Shown here in pieces: positions 1-8,406 of a stretch of 64,000 nucleotides of DNA. The translations under genes were made by a program, and so were the position numbers. The stretch comes from an uncultured Pseudomonadota bacterium (lineage in GTDB: Bacteria > Bdellovibrionota_C > UBA2361 > CALMIO01): positions 307,877 to 371,876 of the forward strand of contig CALMIO010000002.1 of assembly GCA_937864035.1 (NCBI GenBank), read 5' to 3'. Under the pieces are notes generated by a model that made no database searches, was not told the origin of the DNA, and saw only the letters and a program-made list of their open reading frames with translations. Each line of letters begins with the position of its first letter. Positions within the stretch are counted from its first letter, which is position 1.

Positions 1-1
1 T

Positions 2-1609
2 TTATTTTTTGGAACGATCATTTTAGTCGGGCTGTTTTTTTTCTACTTTCTCTGTTGTTCATTGATTGAAAACCAGAATTTTGCCTTTGACACCGATGAG
101 GCTGATCATGCCAATGCCGCTTATAAAATTTATTTTGCTTTCTTAAATGGAGGCTTATTAGAATTCTGGGAGGCAATTAGGGATCAGGCATTTTATCCTC
201 CGTTGTTTTCGATTGTTTCTTTGCCGATTTTATTGTGGCTTGAACCAACCGTTGTCAGTGCGCGAGCCCCAAGTGTTTTATTATGGGGAGCGTCTTTCGT
301 TTTAATGGTGTTAACGGCCCGAAAAATTTTTACCGCCAAGCCCCTGTTTGGTTTGATTCCATTGTTGTTTTTTCTTTTTTCTCCTCTAATTTTGTCTAAC
401 GCTCCATTATCAATGTTAGAAACCCTGGGTCTTTTTCTGACCTCTTTGATTCTTTATTTGTCAACTTTGCACCGTACACTTTCGTTTTACGTTTGGGGAG
501 TTGTTTTTTTTCTTCTAGCGATGGCTAAGTATAGTTTTGCCATTACAATTGTTCCCGGAGCTTTATTGGCATTGTCTCTTAAGGAGGAGGCAAAAAAAAA
601 TCTTGAGGACGAGAATTGTTCCAAGATTTCTTTTTCCGTTGATTATGTTGGCGGAGTAGCGTTTGTTTTTCTTTTGCTTTTGGGATCATGGCTTGCAGTT
701 GTTGACAAGTCTCGTGTTTGGCATTTTGTTGTTGGGCACCCTTCTTATGTTTCGATTTTTTCTTGGGAGAATTTTTTTTATTATTTTGAGCGAATTATCG
801 ATGAATATAATAGCGTAACATTTTCTGGAGCTCTTTTGCTTTTTTTAGCACTTTCTGGAGGGTTTTTTAGTCGTTCTGTTCTTTACTGGCGACTAGCCGC
901 GTTTTGCTCGGCTTCTGCCTTTGGAATATTATTTTTTAGCACTACCAATGAAGCTCGGCATATTATGCCGGCCATGCCATTTATCTATATGCTTGCTGGA
1001 CTCGGAGCTGAAAGCTTATGGTGCCGTTTTAGAAAGAGTCGTCAACTATTGATTCTACTTCTGATCAGCGCTCTTTTTTTGCAAGCCATAAAAACTATTG
1101 TTGAGTTTAAAGAGATTGCCAAGAAAGAATTGGAAGGAGAGGATTTTTTTGTTGATGCTCAAAGAAAGATAATTGGTTTTTTAAAAGAACCGATTTTGGT
1201 TAATGGCGTGACCGATAGTTTTTCTTTAGAAGCTCTTCGTTGGTTTTTGAGCGTTTCTTCAGGCAACGGCTATAAAGAGACGAAAATTGATAGTTATCCT
1301 TTTAGGACTGATAAAAACAAAACAGCTAAAATTAGGGGAAGAAACACGATTCCAGCTTTTATTTTCTCCCAGATTCCTCTTGATTTGGAAAAGATCGTTG
1401 ATAAAAAATATTACCAAACTTTTGTTTCCTTAAGATTTAAAGATCGTGGAATTTCACGTAAATTTTTGCCGGATTTTCAAAAATTTACAAGCTTTGTTGA
1501 AGCTTGCCAAGACAAACGGGAACTTGTTTATCCTTCATTAAGGGTTGTTATTTGTTATCCCTATCAACAGATGGTGGCAGAAGATCAGCCCAACAAAACC
1601 AATAATTGA
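2..1609 (+). CDS. GT-C type membrane glycosyltransferase (PMT/ArnT-like), 5' partial
   Basis: The reading frame is open from the first bases of the window, so the true start lies upstream; the first codons already encode a hydrophobic helix. This is followed by an acidic loop with DTDEADHAN, the place and character of the catalytic Asp/Glu motif in the first periplasmic loop of GT-C enzymes that use polyprenyl-phosphate sugars. About ten further hydrophobic segments follow, then a soluble C-terminal region of about 150 residues. This fits a lipid-linked sugar transferase (GT39/GT83-like) acting on envelope glycans or proteins; the acceptor cannot be inferred. Its last 72 bases overlap the 3' end of the convergent gene. 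I am fairly sure of the superfamily and unsure of the exact family. Confidence 0.7.
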   Translation, partial: LFFGTIILVGLFFFYFLCCSLIENQNFAFDTDEADHANAAYKIYFAFLNGGLLEFWEAIRDQAFYPPLFSIVSLPILLWLEPTVVSARAPSVLLWGASFVLMVLTARKIFTAKPLFGLIPLLFFLFSPLILSNAPLSMLETLGLFLTSLILYLSTLHRTLSFYVWGVVFFLLAMAKYSFAITIVPGALLALSLKEEAKKNLEDENCSKISFSVDYVGGVAFVFLLLLGSWLAVVDKSRVWHFVVGHPSYVSIFSWENFFYYFERIIDEYNSVTFSGALLLFLALSGGFFSRSVLYWRLAAFCSASAFGILFFSTTNEARHIMPAMPFIYMLAGLGAESLWCRFRKSRQLLILLLISALFLQAIKTIVEFKEIAKKELEGEDFFVDAQRKIIGFLKEPILVNGVTDSFSLEALRWFLSVSSGNGYKETKIDSYPFRTDKNKTAKIRGRNTIPAFIFSQIPLDLEKIVDKKYYQTFVSLRFKDRGISRKFLPDFQKFTSFVEACQDKRELVYPSLRVVICYPYQQMVAEDQPNKTNN

Positions 1610-3946
1610 TATAAAAAAACTAAACCAAACTAAAGGAGAATGCCATCGCGAAAAGGCGATCTCGGTTTCTTGGCTTTTGGGGAGAACGTAAAACCTGCCA
1701 TAGCCTCCGCGGTAAAGTTTTGAGCCGTCTTTGGCCTTGAAAAAAGGAGTATAAGCGTAGTTGATAAGCGTTATGCGTCCTTCGGTTAGGTGGCTTATCG
1801 ACAAAACTGAGTTTTTAAGCCAAACGTAATTTTTTGCCAGTTGTGGCTTGAAAGCTGAAGCCGCGAAATCGCTTTTTAAAAATTCCAGCAAGTTTTCTAC
1901 GATGTTGTTGGTTTGAAAATATTTTAATAGATCTAAAAAACGTTCTTGCTTATGGTCGGCTGGTTGCGGAAGGCGGTAAAAATCAAGTTTTTTTGTTGGT
2001 TTGTAGTCAATTGTGAAGTTTGGCAGAGGCAGAGAGATTTTTTGAGAGGAGTTGACAATTACGAAGCTAATTCCGTTTGGAAGATCTTTTTCGCTTTCTA
2101 GCTTAATTAGCTCAAAATTTTTGTAAAGCTCTGGTGTTATAAAAAATAGATACTCTAAGTCAGCAAAAGAGAGATTTTTATTTATATCTAAAAATCCGAT
2201 CAAAAATTTATTTTTCTCTGCTAAAGTTGTCTTATTTGGGAGATCGATTGTGGCGTAGTAACCAAATTGCTTAAGATTAGCGCCAAGATAATTAGCCAAT
2301 TCTTTCGCTTTGGTGGTGTTGGCTAAGGCTAAAGTTGAAATCCCATAATCTTTAAGGGCCGCGATCCCAATTTCAAAATTTTTTGGCAGTATTTCTAAAT
2401 ATGGCTTATCCGAGTAAATGGTGATATCGCCAAGCCAATACCCAATGGCGGCGGTATATTTGGAGATATCAGAGCTTTGAGTTAAAAGACCGTTTATTGA
2501 TTCACGGTCACATTTTTTGGCAAGTAGAGAGTGAATGTAATGCGGGGTGTTTGTTTGATGATGACCGCTTGCTCTTAAATATTCAACCAACACTCTTTCT
2601 GAACCTGATGAATATTTTTGCTTGGAGCAGAGTTCGCCCAAAGTTTGATTTTCGTAAAAAAAACGAGAGTTACTATCTAAATTGCCAGCGTAATTTAACA
2701 ATTGATTTGGATAGCAAATGTTTGTTGCTATCGAACTGATCAAAAGCATTAAGGTGATAGATTGAAGCAGTAATTTTTTACTTGGCCAGCAAGAAAAATC
2801 TGTTGCTATCTTTGATGTAAACGCCGCAAGCGCTCCAACCCAAATTAGTAGAGCTAATCCGGCAAAGCGGTAGTAGTGAATTGAAAACGAAAGAGAATAA
2901 ACAGCCGTCTTACTGGCGGAAATTGATGTAAGAATAATTAGTCCGATCAGCCAAAGAGCTATGCGATAGTAATTTTGATTTTTAATTAAACCTATTGCTA
3001 GAATACTAAAAAGAACAATTGCGAGATGAATTGGATCAAAAGATATGAAAGGATAAACAAATAACTCGCTGAATAGTTCAGAAAAATCTCTTAATGGATG
3101 CCTAATTAGGAGCCCGAAAAAATCGGTGTAACCCTCGACGGTTGTGCCGGCTACAAATTCACTATAAAAAATATTTGGCAAAAACCAAAAGGCTGAAAGT
3201 AGCAGGAGCCCCAAAATGGAAAAGAGCGCAATGGCGCGCTTTTCTGCGCCAAGAATTAGCAAGCAAAATAGCAGAAATATCTGGAAAAATGCTGACAATG
3301 GATGAGACAATAAAAGCAGTGAGCCAAAAATGATAGTGACGACAAACCAGCCAAAGTTTGTTTGATTGATTCTAAGAAAAGATCCAAGCGATAAGAGCAA
3401 AAAATGCCATCCAACCGCTTGTGATAAAAGACCATTATGAATGATTGCCGCCGTTCCAATTCCAAGCAGTTCAAGATCATGATTTAAAAACCAAAAAGAG
3501 AAAGCCGTTACGGCAATCAATCTATAAAAAATCTCGACAAATGAGCTGGGTTTTAAAAATCCTGAAGCAAAAAAGTAGAATGAAAATGGCAAGCTGGCGC
3601 AAAGTAGGGCGCTAGCTGAGTTAATCAGCAGAGCGCTTTGATCTTCCGCTCCAAGCCAGTAGAAGATCAGGTTTAACAATGCTAGCGGTAGATAATGGAG
3701 GAAACCGTAGTAGCTGAAGATCGGATATCCAAGAAGCCAGAATCTATCATAGCCAAAGATGGTAAGTGATTTTAATCCTTCTGTGAGTCTTCTGAGTATT
3801 TCAACATGACCGGGCAGATCGGTTGAAGCGATAATTTCTGAGTGAAAATAATTTAAATATGAGTAGCAAAAAAATATAAAAAGAGTAGTAAGCCAAGCGA
3901 TTTCAAAAGTTCTGCTATTTAGGATTGCTGATTTTTGTTTGGTCAA
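1538..3946 (-). CDS. Large polytopic membrane protein, PTPS-related/GT-C-like
   Basis: An 802-residue protein with an N-terminal helix, a periplasmic loop containing STDLPGHVE, and then roughly a dozen hydrophobic segments to about residue 400. A long soluble part follows, and a single hydrophobic helix closes the C-terminus. This layout, with Asp-x-x-x-His after helix 1 and the aromatic-rich loop around residues 65-85, resembles the family named 6-pyruvoyl-tetrahydropterin synthase-related membrane proteins, which are GT-C-like and not pterin enzymes. The start is TTG, 24 bases after the stop of the dksA-like gene, so the two are probably co-transcribed. The 3' end runs 72 bases into the convergent glycosyltransferase gene. 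Function is inferred only from topology; a role in surface polysaccharide is plausible. Confidence 0.6.
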   Translation of the reverse strand: MTKQKSAILNSRTFEIAWLTTLFIFFCYSYLNYFHSEIIASTDLPGHVEILRRLTEGLKSLTIFGYDRFWLLGYPIFSYYGFLHYLPLALLNLIFYWLGAEDQSALLINSASALLCASLPFSFYFFASGFLKPSSFVEIFYRLIAVTAFSFWFLNHDLELLGIGTAAIIHNGLLSQAVGWHFLLLSLGSFLRINQTNFGWFVVTIIFGSLLLLSHPLSAFFQIFLLFCLLILGAEKRAIALFSILGLLLLSAFWFLPNIFYSEFVAGTTVEGYTDFFGLLIRHPLRDFSELFSELFVYPFISFDPIHLAIVLFSILAIGLIKNQNYYRIALWLIGLIILTSISASKTAVYSLSFSIHYYRFAGLALLIWVGALAAFTSKIATDFSCWPSKKLLLQSITLMLLISSIATNICYPNQLLNYAGNLDSNSRFFYENQTLGELCSKQKYSSGSERVLVEYLRASGHHQTNTPHYIHSLLAKKCDRESINGLLTQSSDISKYTAAIGYWLGDITIYSDKPYLEILPKNFEIGIAALKDYGISTLALANTTKAKELANYLGANLKQFGYYATIDLPNKTTLAEKNKFLIGFLDINKNLSFADLEYLFFITPELYKNFELIKLESEKDLPNGISFVIVNSSQKISLPLPNFTIDYKPTKKLDFYRLPQPADHKQERFLDLLKYFQTNNIVENLLEFLKSDFAASAFKPQLAKNYVWLKNSVLSISHLTEGRITLINYAYTPFFKAKDGSKLYRGGYGRFYVLPKSQETEIAFSRWHSPLVWFSFFISIIGFVGLIFCHHLLIGITNNNP

Positions 3947-3970
3947 AATATTTATTTCTAATAGTTCAAA

Positions 3971-4402
3971 CTATTCTTCACTTGTTTCGCCCTCTTCAAA
4001 TAGAGAGAGATCGTCTTCATCTTCTGAGTGTCCACCAAAATTTTTCTCTTTTCGCTCTAGTTCTTCTTTTGCTTCTACTGTGTATTGAGCCTCTGGTCGG
4101 GCTCGCAACCGGGCAATAGGAATTTCCTCTCCGGTTAGCTCGCAAATACCATAAGTGTCGTCTTCAAACTTTGCTAGTGCGTGATCAATTTTTTGAAGTA
4201 ATTTACGTTGTCTAGTCCCAAGTTTTGTAAGAGATTTTTGGGTAATCTCTAAAGAGGCATGATCGGCATCATCACCGCTAATTTCTTCTAAAGATTCCAC
4301 GGAGCTTTGTTCAAGACTTTCGAGATCTTCTAAGATTTTTTTACGCTTATCTAAAAGAACTAATTTTAATTCTTCTAGCTCTTTTTTTCTTGATTTCGCC
4401 AT
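3971..4402 (-). CDS. DksA/TraR-family RNA polymerase-binding regulator with degenerate zinc finger
   Basis: A 143-residue protein with the DksA layout: an N-terminal helical region, a long coiled-coil stretch (about residues 1-85) and a C-terminal globule with YGICELTGEEIPIARLRARPEA. Members bind in the RNA polymerase secondary channel and adjust initiation, often with ppGpp. The acidic tip is represented by GDDADHAS (about residues 43-50). Of the four cysteines of the classic C4 zinc finger only one remains (YGIC); the other positions are Thr, Tyr and Ala (CELTG, YTVEA). Such cysteine-poor members are known and need no zinc. A very acidic tail (EDEDDLSLFEEGE) follows. The gene is first in a two-gene run with the downstream 802-residue membrane protein. 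Confidence 0.85.
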   Translation of the reverse strand: MAKSRKKELEELKLVLLDKRKKILEDLESLEQSSVESLEEISGDDADHASLEITQKSLTKLGTRQRKLLQKIDHALAKFEDDTYGICELTGEEIPIARLRARPEAQYTVEAKEELERKEKNFGGHSEDEDDLSLFEEGETSEE

Positions 4403-4571
4403 ATCGAGCTTTTAAGTAAAATTGAATTCGGAATAGGAGATTTTATGAGGTTTTGCGTCAAAAATCTATAGTTATTTGTTCGAAATATTTATCAATAAAA
4501 TAAACTCTAAAACCCTTTTTTCGAAAGGGCACAAAAATCATTTAATAAGAAAGAGCCGTATTTTACCTTTG

Positions 4572-5960
4572 ATGCCTTTAATTGTCGAAAAGAATTATAA
4601 AGATTTTATATTGAAAACTACAACAATAAAAAAAAATAATTTTTACCTGATTGCTTTAAGTATCTTAAGTATTCTTTTATCTGTTATAATCTCTCAACCC
4701 TTTTTTGAGGTTGATTTTGATTTAGCTTTAGCTCTTTATAAAAGCGTACATCAATCTGTTGGGGGCGATGTTGTTAAAAGTTCTCTGGTTGGCGCCATTT
4801 ATCAGAGTGAAAACTTTACTATTTTTATCGCAATTTTCTGGTTATCACTTGCGGCTACAAGCGCTCTTCTTTGTTTTTTAATTCCTTCTAATAGAAGAGA
4901 GTTGCTTCAGTTATCCATAACTACAGCTTTAATTATTAGCTCTAGTTTTCTATTTTTTCCGACTATTGCCTTGCCATTTTTTGTTTTCACCATCTTTTGC
5001 GTTTTTAATAACAAAAAATTCTCCCTGATTTGCCTTTTCACTTGGTTACTTTCATTGCTAAGCGATCTTTGGCTGATAACTCCTTTTATATACTTATTAG
5101 GTTGGCGCAAATCGTCAACCACTCTGAGGCTGTTATTGGCTCAATCTTTGTTTTTATGTTTGCTTGGAGCGTGTAATCCTTGGCTATTAAACGATCCAAT
5201 TAGCTTATTGTCGCACAACTATTTGGCGTGGTACGAGCAGCTACTGAATGCTAAATCTGTTTCAGAACATCTTTCAATTGCGCGCTCTAGTTTGGGCTTT
5301 GGATCTCCAATGCCTCTTTTTCTAGCCTTGCAGGCTGTTTGTTGTGCCGTTTATTTTGAAAGGTTACCAATTAATATAAAAATTTTAAATCTCTCTCTCT
5401 TTTTGTTGGCAATACGACTTAGTGCTTTTATCCCCATTTTTGGGATAGTAGCCTATTTTTCAAACTCGTTTTTTCAACAACCCCCTTCTTTAGTTGTAAA
5501 TAATTTGCATTTGCAAAGAGTTGTTGCTTTGACTTTGGCTTTAATTAGCATTTTTTCTGGTGTAAAACCAGAGCTTGGGTACTCGTTGACAGATCTGCAA
5601 AATCTTTGTCGTAGATATTATACTAACAGAGCTTATCTTGAGCGACCCCCACTTTTTAAACCAGTTGAAATGGTTTGGTGTGGCGCTACTAATTATGAAG
5701 CGACCGCTTCGTTTGATTACGCGCTTCTTTTGAATATTTATTTTCGCGATCAATTTTCAAGTTTTCTGAAAAAAATTATGGTTTTAGATGGAGATTCAAT
5801 TAGCGAGTTGAATCAAAAAGGAATCTATTCTTTTATCTCTCATCGGAAGTGGCCTTTATCAAATTATCTTAGTTTAATATCAGATCGCTCTGATTGGATT
5901 CTCTTTGATCAGGAGAACAGTTTAATAATTTTTAGCAAAAGACCTTTTTTGAATGAATAA
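4572..5960 (+). CDS. Polytopic membrane protein of unknown function
   Basis: A 462-residue protein from the ATG at 4572. The frame can be extended to a TTG at 4476, but the extra 32 residues are basic and low-complexity and the first membrane helix begins only about 23 residues after the ATG, so I prefer the shorter form. About nine or ten hydrophobic segments are followed by a soluble C-terminal domain of about 140 residues. It overlaps the next gene by 8 bases (stop within ATGAATAA), which suggests translational coupling. The size, topology and short soluble C-terminus match the downstream gene, so both may be GT-C-like envelope proteins. I recognise no catalytic motif and give no function. 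Confidence 0.6.
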   Translation: MPLIVEKNYKDFILKTTTIKKNNFYLIALSILSILLSVIISQPFFEVDFDLALALYKSVHQSVGGDVVKSSLVGAIYQSENFTIFIAIFWLSLAATSALLCFLIPSNRRELLQLSITTALIISSSFLFFPTIALPFFVFTIFCVFNNKKFSLICLFTWLLSLLSDLWLITPFIYLLGWRKSSTTLRLLLAQSLFLCLLGACNPWLLNDPISLLSHNYLAWYEQLLNAKSVSEHLSIARSSLGFGSPMPLFLALQAVCCAVYFERLPINIKILNLSLFLLAIRLSAFIPIFGIVAYFSNSFFQQPPSLVVNNLHLQRVVALTLALISIFSGVKPELGYSLTDLQNLCRRYYTNRAYLERPPLFKPVEMVWCGATNYEATASFDYALLLNIYFRDQFSSFLKKIMVLDGDSISELNQKGIYSFISHRKWPLSNYLSLISDRSDWILFDQENSLIIFSKRPFLNE

Positions 5961-7428
5961 AAAAATCTTTATTTTAACTTGGTTTTTTTGGGGAACGACT
6001 CTTTGGGAGAGTGGAATCAACGATCCAGATCTTGGTTGGCATTTGTTTGGAGGCGCTTGGATAGAGGCAAATAAAACCGTTCCGAGTGTTGATCCGATCA
6101 ATGGACTTAATTTATTTTGGCATGATTACCATTGGTTGGCACAGCTCTTTATCTATCAGATTTTTAAATTAAGTTCTTATTGGGGTATTAAAGTTTTTTT
6201 TGGTCTAACTGCGGGCGCGCTGATGGCTTTGATTGCTTATAACGTGTTGTTGTTTGTTGACGAAAATAGAAACAAAAATACTTACAATTTTTTCTTTGAG
6301 CATTTTTTATTAGCGCTCCTTTTTGGAATGATTTATTTGGTATCTTCCTATCGCCCCAATATTTTCGTTCTGTTTTTTATAGCCATTTCTCATCTTTTAT
6401 TATTTAAAGAAAAAAAAATTCGCCATGATTTTATAGTAATTTTTATTTTAACCGCGCTATCTGTTAACTTGCATGTTTATTGGATTTTTATTCCGGTCCT
6501 TTGGTTGATTTACAAAGTGTTTAGGGAAAAATCTCGGCGAGCATTGTTAAAATTTGGCATCTTACTTCTTGCCGGCTTGCTTTCTCCGTATGGAACAATA
6601 ATTTCAGCGGCGGAGCTAGGAGATATTTATCTTATAAATTACACGCTCTTGCTTGATTATCTCTTAATGCCCGCAGAGGTAAAAAATAATATTTCAGAGT
6701 TAACCCCTTTATTAAAAGCGAATGGAGATGTTTTATTGGTTGGGTTTATTGCCGTATTTTTTTATCTCTATTTTTTATTGATTATTGAATGGGAAAGATA
6801 CCATCACTTTTTATGGAGCGGTTTTATTGGGATTGCGCTTGTTTTGGGGGGAGTTAAGTATCTAAGTTTGGCCGCTCTTTTGCTTATGCCGACTTTGTCA
6901 ATTGGACTACAACATATCAAGAGTAATCTGTCGTCAAAAATTTTAGATTCTAACTTTTGTCGTTCTATTTCTTTTTCTTTCTTGTTCTGTTGTTTCGCTG
7001 TTATTTTTGCGGCCTGTTCATTTCCAACCAGAGAGCAAACCAAACTTGAGATTTCTCATACGGCTCTAGGTATTTGTGAGAAACTGGCAAACTCTATCAA
7101 AGCTCAAGGTGGCGAAAGTTACTTGATAATGACTAGCTTTGATTCTGGCGGTTGGTGTCGTTGGGGATCTTATCTTGCGGCGCCAAAGTTAAATATTAAA
7201 GTTACCGCAGATGGAAGAACTCAGTGGGTTCAGCCAGCAAATTTAATAGATAGTTTTAATGCTTATAAGCTTTCTGAGGATCCATTCCAGATTTTAAAGA
7301 AATTTAAACCTAATTTTATATTACTATCGATGCAGTCGCCAATTTTTTATCTTTTATCAGAGCAAGAAACATTTTTTGAAAAGGTAGCAGAAGATAGGAA
7401 TTATTTAATTTTAAAAAGCAACTTGTAA
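5953..7428 (+). CDS. GT-C-like membrane protein
   Basis: A 491-residue membrane protein coupled to the gene before it by an 8-base overlap. After helix 1 it has NDPDLGWHLFGG and then, about 30 residues on, a DP...W..YHWLAQ stretch. This Asp-Pro-Asp-x-x-x-His pattern in the first loop recurs in uncharacterised GT-C-fold proteins. About ten hydrophobic segments reach to residue 340. A soluble C-terminal domain of about 130 residues starts after a final helix that resembles the lipid-anchored end of such proteins. The product probably works in envelope glycan assembly together with its neighbour. The substrate is unknown. No terminator is visible downstream; a 423-base non-coding stretch follows. 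Confidence 0.6.
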   Translation: MNKKIFILTWFFWGTTLWESGINDPDLGWHLFGGAWIEANKTVPSVDPINGLNLFWHDYHWLAQLFIYQIFKLSSYWGIKVFFGLTAGALMALIAYNVLLFVDENRNKNTYNFFFEHFLLALLFGMIYLVSSYRPNIFVLFFIAISHLLLFKEKKIRHDFIVIFILTALSVNLHVYWIFIPVLWLIYKVFREKSRRALLKFGILLLAGLLSPYGTIISAAELGDIYLINYTLLLDYLLMPAEVKNNISELTPLLKANGDVLLVGFIAVFFYLYFLLIIEWERYHHFLWSGFIGIALVLGGVKYLSLAALLLMPTLSIGLQHIKSNLSSKILDSNFCRSISFSFLFCCFAVIFAACSFPTREQTKLEISHTALGICEKLANSIKAQGGESYLIMTSFDSGGWCRWGSYLAAPKLNIKVTADGRTQWVQPANLIDSFNAYKLSEDPFQILKKFKPNFILLSMQSPIFYLLSEQETFFEKVAEDRNYLILKSNL

Positions 7429-7575
7429 CCTTTGGCGTTTTTTTAAGTCCTTAAAGGTAAAAAACAATAAAATCAAACGGTGTTATTTAAAATTTTAGTT
7501 GTTTCTTATCCATTTGATTATAATAGTTTTAACTTTTAGTTTCTCCCTAGATCTCCATAATTTATAGTCAAAAAA

Positions 7576-7599
7576 TGTCATAATTGACAAAGTTTGTCA
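7576..7599. promoter_or_regulatory. Putative activator-binding repeats upstream of pilA
   Basis: Three TGTCA half-sites lie at 7576-7580, 7585-7589 (inverted, TGACA) and 7595-7599, with about 9-10 bases from one to the next, so they sit on one face of the helix. They end about 77 bases upstream of the sigma-54 element. PilR of Pseudomonas binds TGTC-containing repeats upstream of pilA, so this is a natural enhancer site for the PilR-like activator encoded at 21036-22760. Binding is inferred. Confidence 0.5.
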
Positions 7600-7675
7600 G
7601 TTTTACAGGCTAGTATGGGAATTTTTTTTAGTTTTAAGGGATTGATTTTTCTAGCTTTCGGCATCTTTCTAGTAA

Positions 7676-7693
7676 TTGGCATAATGATTGCAC
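7676..7693 (+). promoter_or_regulatory. Sigma-54 (-24/-12) promoter of pilA
   Basis: The sequence TTGGCATAATGATTGCAC contains the invariant GG (7678-7679) and GC (7690-7691) exactly 10 bases apart, within TGGCA and TTGCA elements. This is close to the RpoN consensus. Transcription would start near 7703, leaving a leader of about 150 bases before the pilin gene. It implies a sigma-54 gene elsewhere in the genome. Confidence 0.85.
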
Positions 7694-7851
7694 AACTGGA
7701 AGTTGGTTGGTGAGTGAAAAACTAGGCGTGTTCTGATAGTTCTTACTAGAAGATGAAACCACGACCAGAATTCATTCATCTTAAGAAAAACTCTTAAAAG
7801 AAAATTTTTTAAGATTTTTATTTTTTAATTGACTTAGGAGATAAGGGAGTT

Positions 7852-8223
7852 ATGAAACAAAAAGGTTTTACACTTATTGAGCTTTTGGTCGTGGTGGCCA
7901 TTATCGGTATTTTGGCAGCCATAGCCATTCCTCAATTTGCATCATATCGTGCTCGTGGATTTGACGCTCGCGCCAAATCAGATCTAAGAAATGCTGCGAC
8001 CTCAGAAGAGGCGTATTTCGTAGATAATGAGCAATATATATCATGCACTAACGCGACATGTGGAGCGTTATTGCCAGGCTTTGCTTTGTCAAATAGCGTT
8101 CTTTTGAGCATGGTATCTTCAACTGGTTACTTTACTGGCTTCTCTGCTCACCCAAGAGGAACAAGGACCGCTACTGCTACTGGCTGGCAATGGAATTCAG
8201 CCTCTGGCGGCGCTCAGTTCTAA
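7852..8223 (+). CDS. pilA: Type IVa major pilin PilA
   Basis: A 123-residue prepilin with a five-residue leader (MKQKG) cut before Phe, giving a mature FTLIELLVVVAIIGILAA start with the essential Glu at +5. This is the class III signal processed and N-methylated by PilD. The mature protein is 118 residues. The first ~57 residues closely follow the Geobacter short pilin, including aromatic residues at mature positions 1, 24, 27, 32, 51 and 57; a Cys60-Cys65 pair and a small C-terminal head follow. A strong ribosome binding site precedes the ATG, a sigma-54 promoter lies upstream and a hairpin terminator lies just downstream, so this is a highly expressed monocistronic gene. Identity is nearly certain; a major rather than minor pilin is inferred from the promoter and terminator. 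Confidence 0.95.
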   Translation: MKQKGFTLIELLVVVAIIGILAAIAIPQFASYRARGFDARAKSDLRNAATSEEAYFVDNEQYISCTNATCGALLPGFALSNSVLLSMVSSTGYFTGFSAHPRGTRTATATGWQWNSASGGAQF

Positions 8224-8271
8224 TAAATTTAGCGCTAGTTGTTGAAGTAGCAACGTTACTATATGTTAAAC

Positions 8272-8301
8272 GAGGGAAGCCTTGGCTTCCCTCATTTTTT
8301 T
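8272..8301 (+). terminator. Rho-independent terminator after pilA
   Basis: A perfect 10-bp stem (GAGGGAAGCC / GGCTTCCCTC) with a two-base TT spacer is followed by A and a run of seven T. It lies 48 bases after the pilin stop codon and separates pilA from the TPR/ABC genes. Confidence 0.93.
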
Positions 8302-8333
8302 ATTGAACTTGTGGACTAAATAATTTAACTCTC

Positions 8334-8362
8334 TTCTCAGCACCCTTTCTGGCTGTTATAAT
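8334..8362 (+). promoter_or_regulatory. Putative sigma-70 promoter of the TPR/ABC operon
   Basis: TTCTCA at 8334-8339 is followed after 17 bases by a perfect TATAAT at 8357-8362, preceded by TG one base upstream (extended -10). It lies between the pilA terminator and the next ATG at 8407, giving a leader of about 38 bases. It would let the transporter genes be expressed independently of the sigma-54 pilA promoter. Confidence 0.6.
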
Positions 8363-8406
8363 TTGCTCAATAATAATTATAGAGATGAACCCCCAAAATT
8401 TAGCTA

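Larger units (their letters stand above)
7429..7851 (+). other. Intergenic region carrying pilA control signals
   Basis: No credible gene is present in this 423-base stretch. It holds a cluster of TGTCA half-sites (7576-7599), a sigma-54 promoter (7676-7693) and a purine-rich ribosome binding site (GGAG and AGGGAG, within 7837-7849) in front of the pilin ATG. The predicted leader is about 150 bases long, with an AT-rich run just before the ribosome binding site. Confidence 0.8.

Noticed and set aside
4476..4571. TTG start extending the membrane protein at 4572 by 32 residues
   Set aside because: The extension is basic, unlike a membrane protein N-terminus, and no ribosome binding site is visible, though it cannot be excluded.
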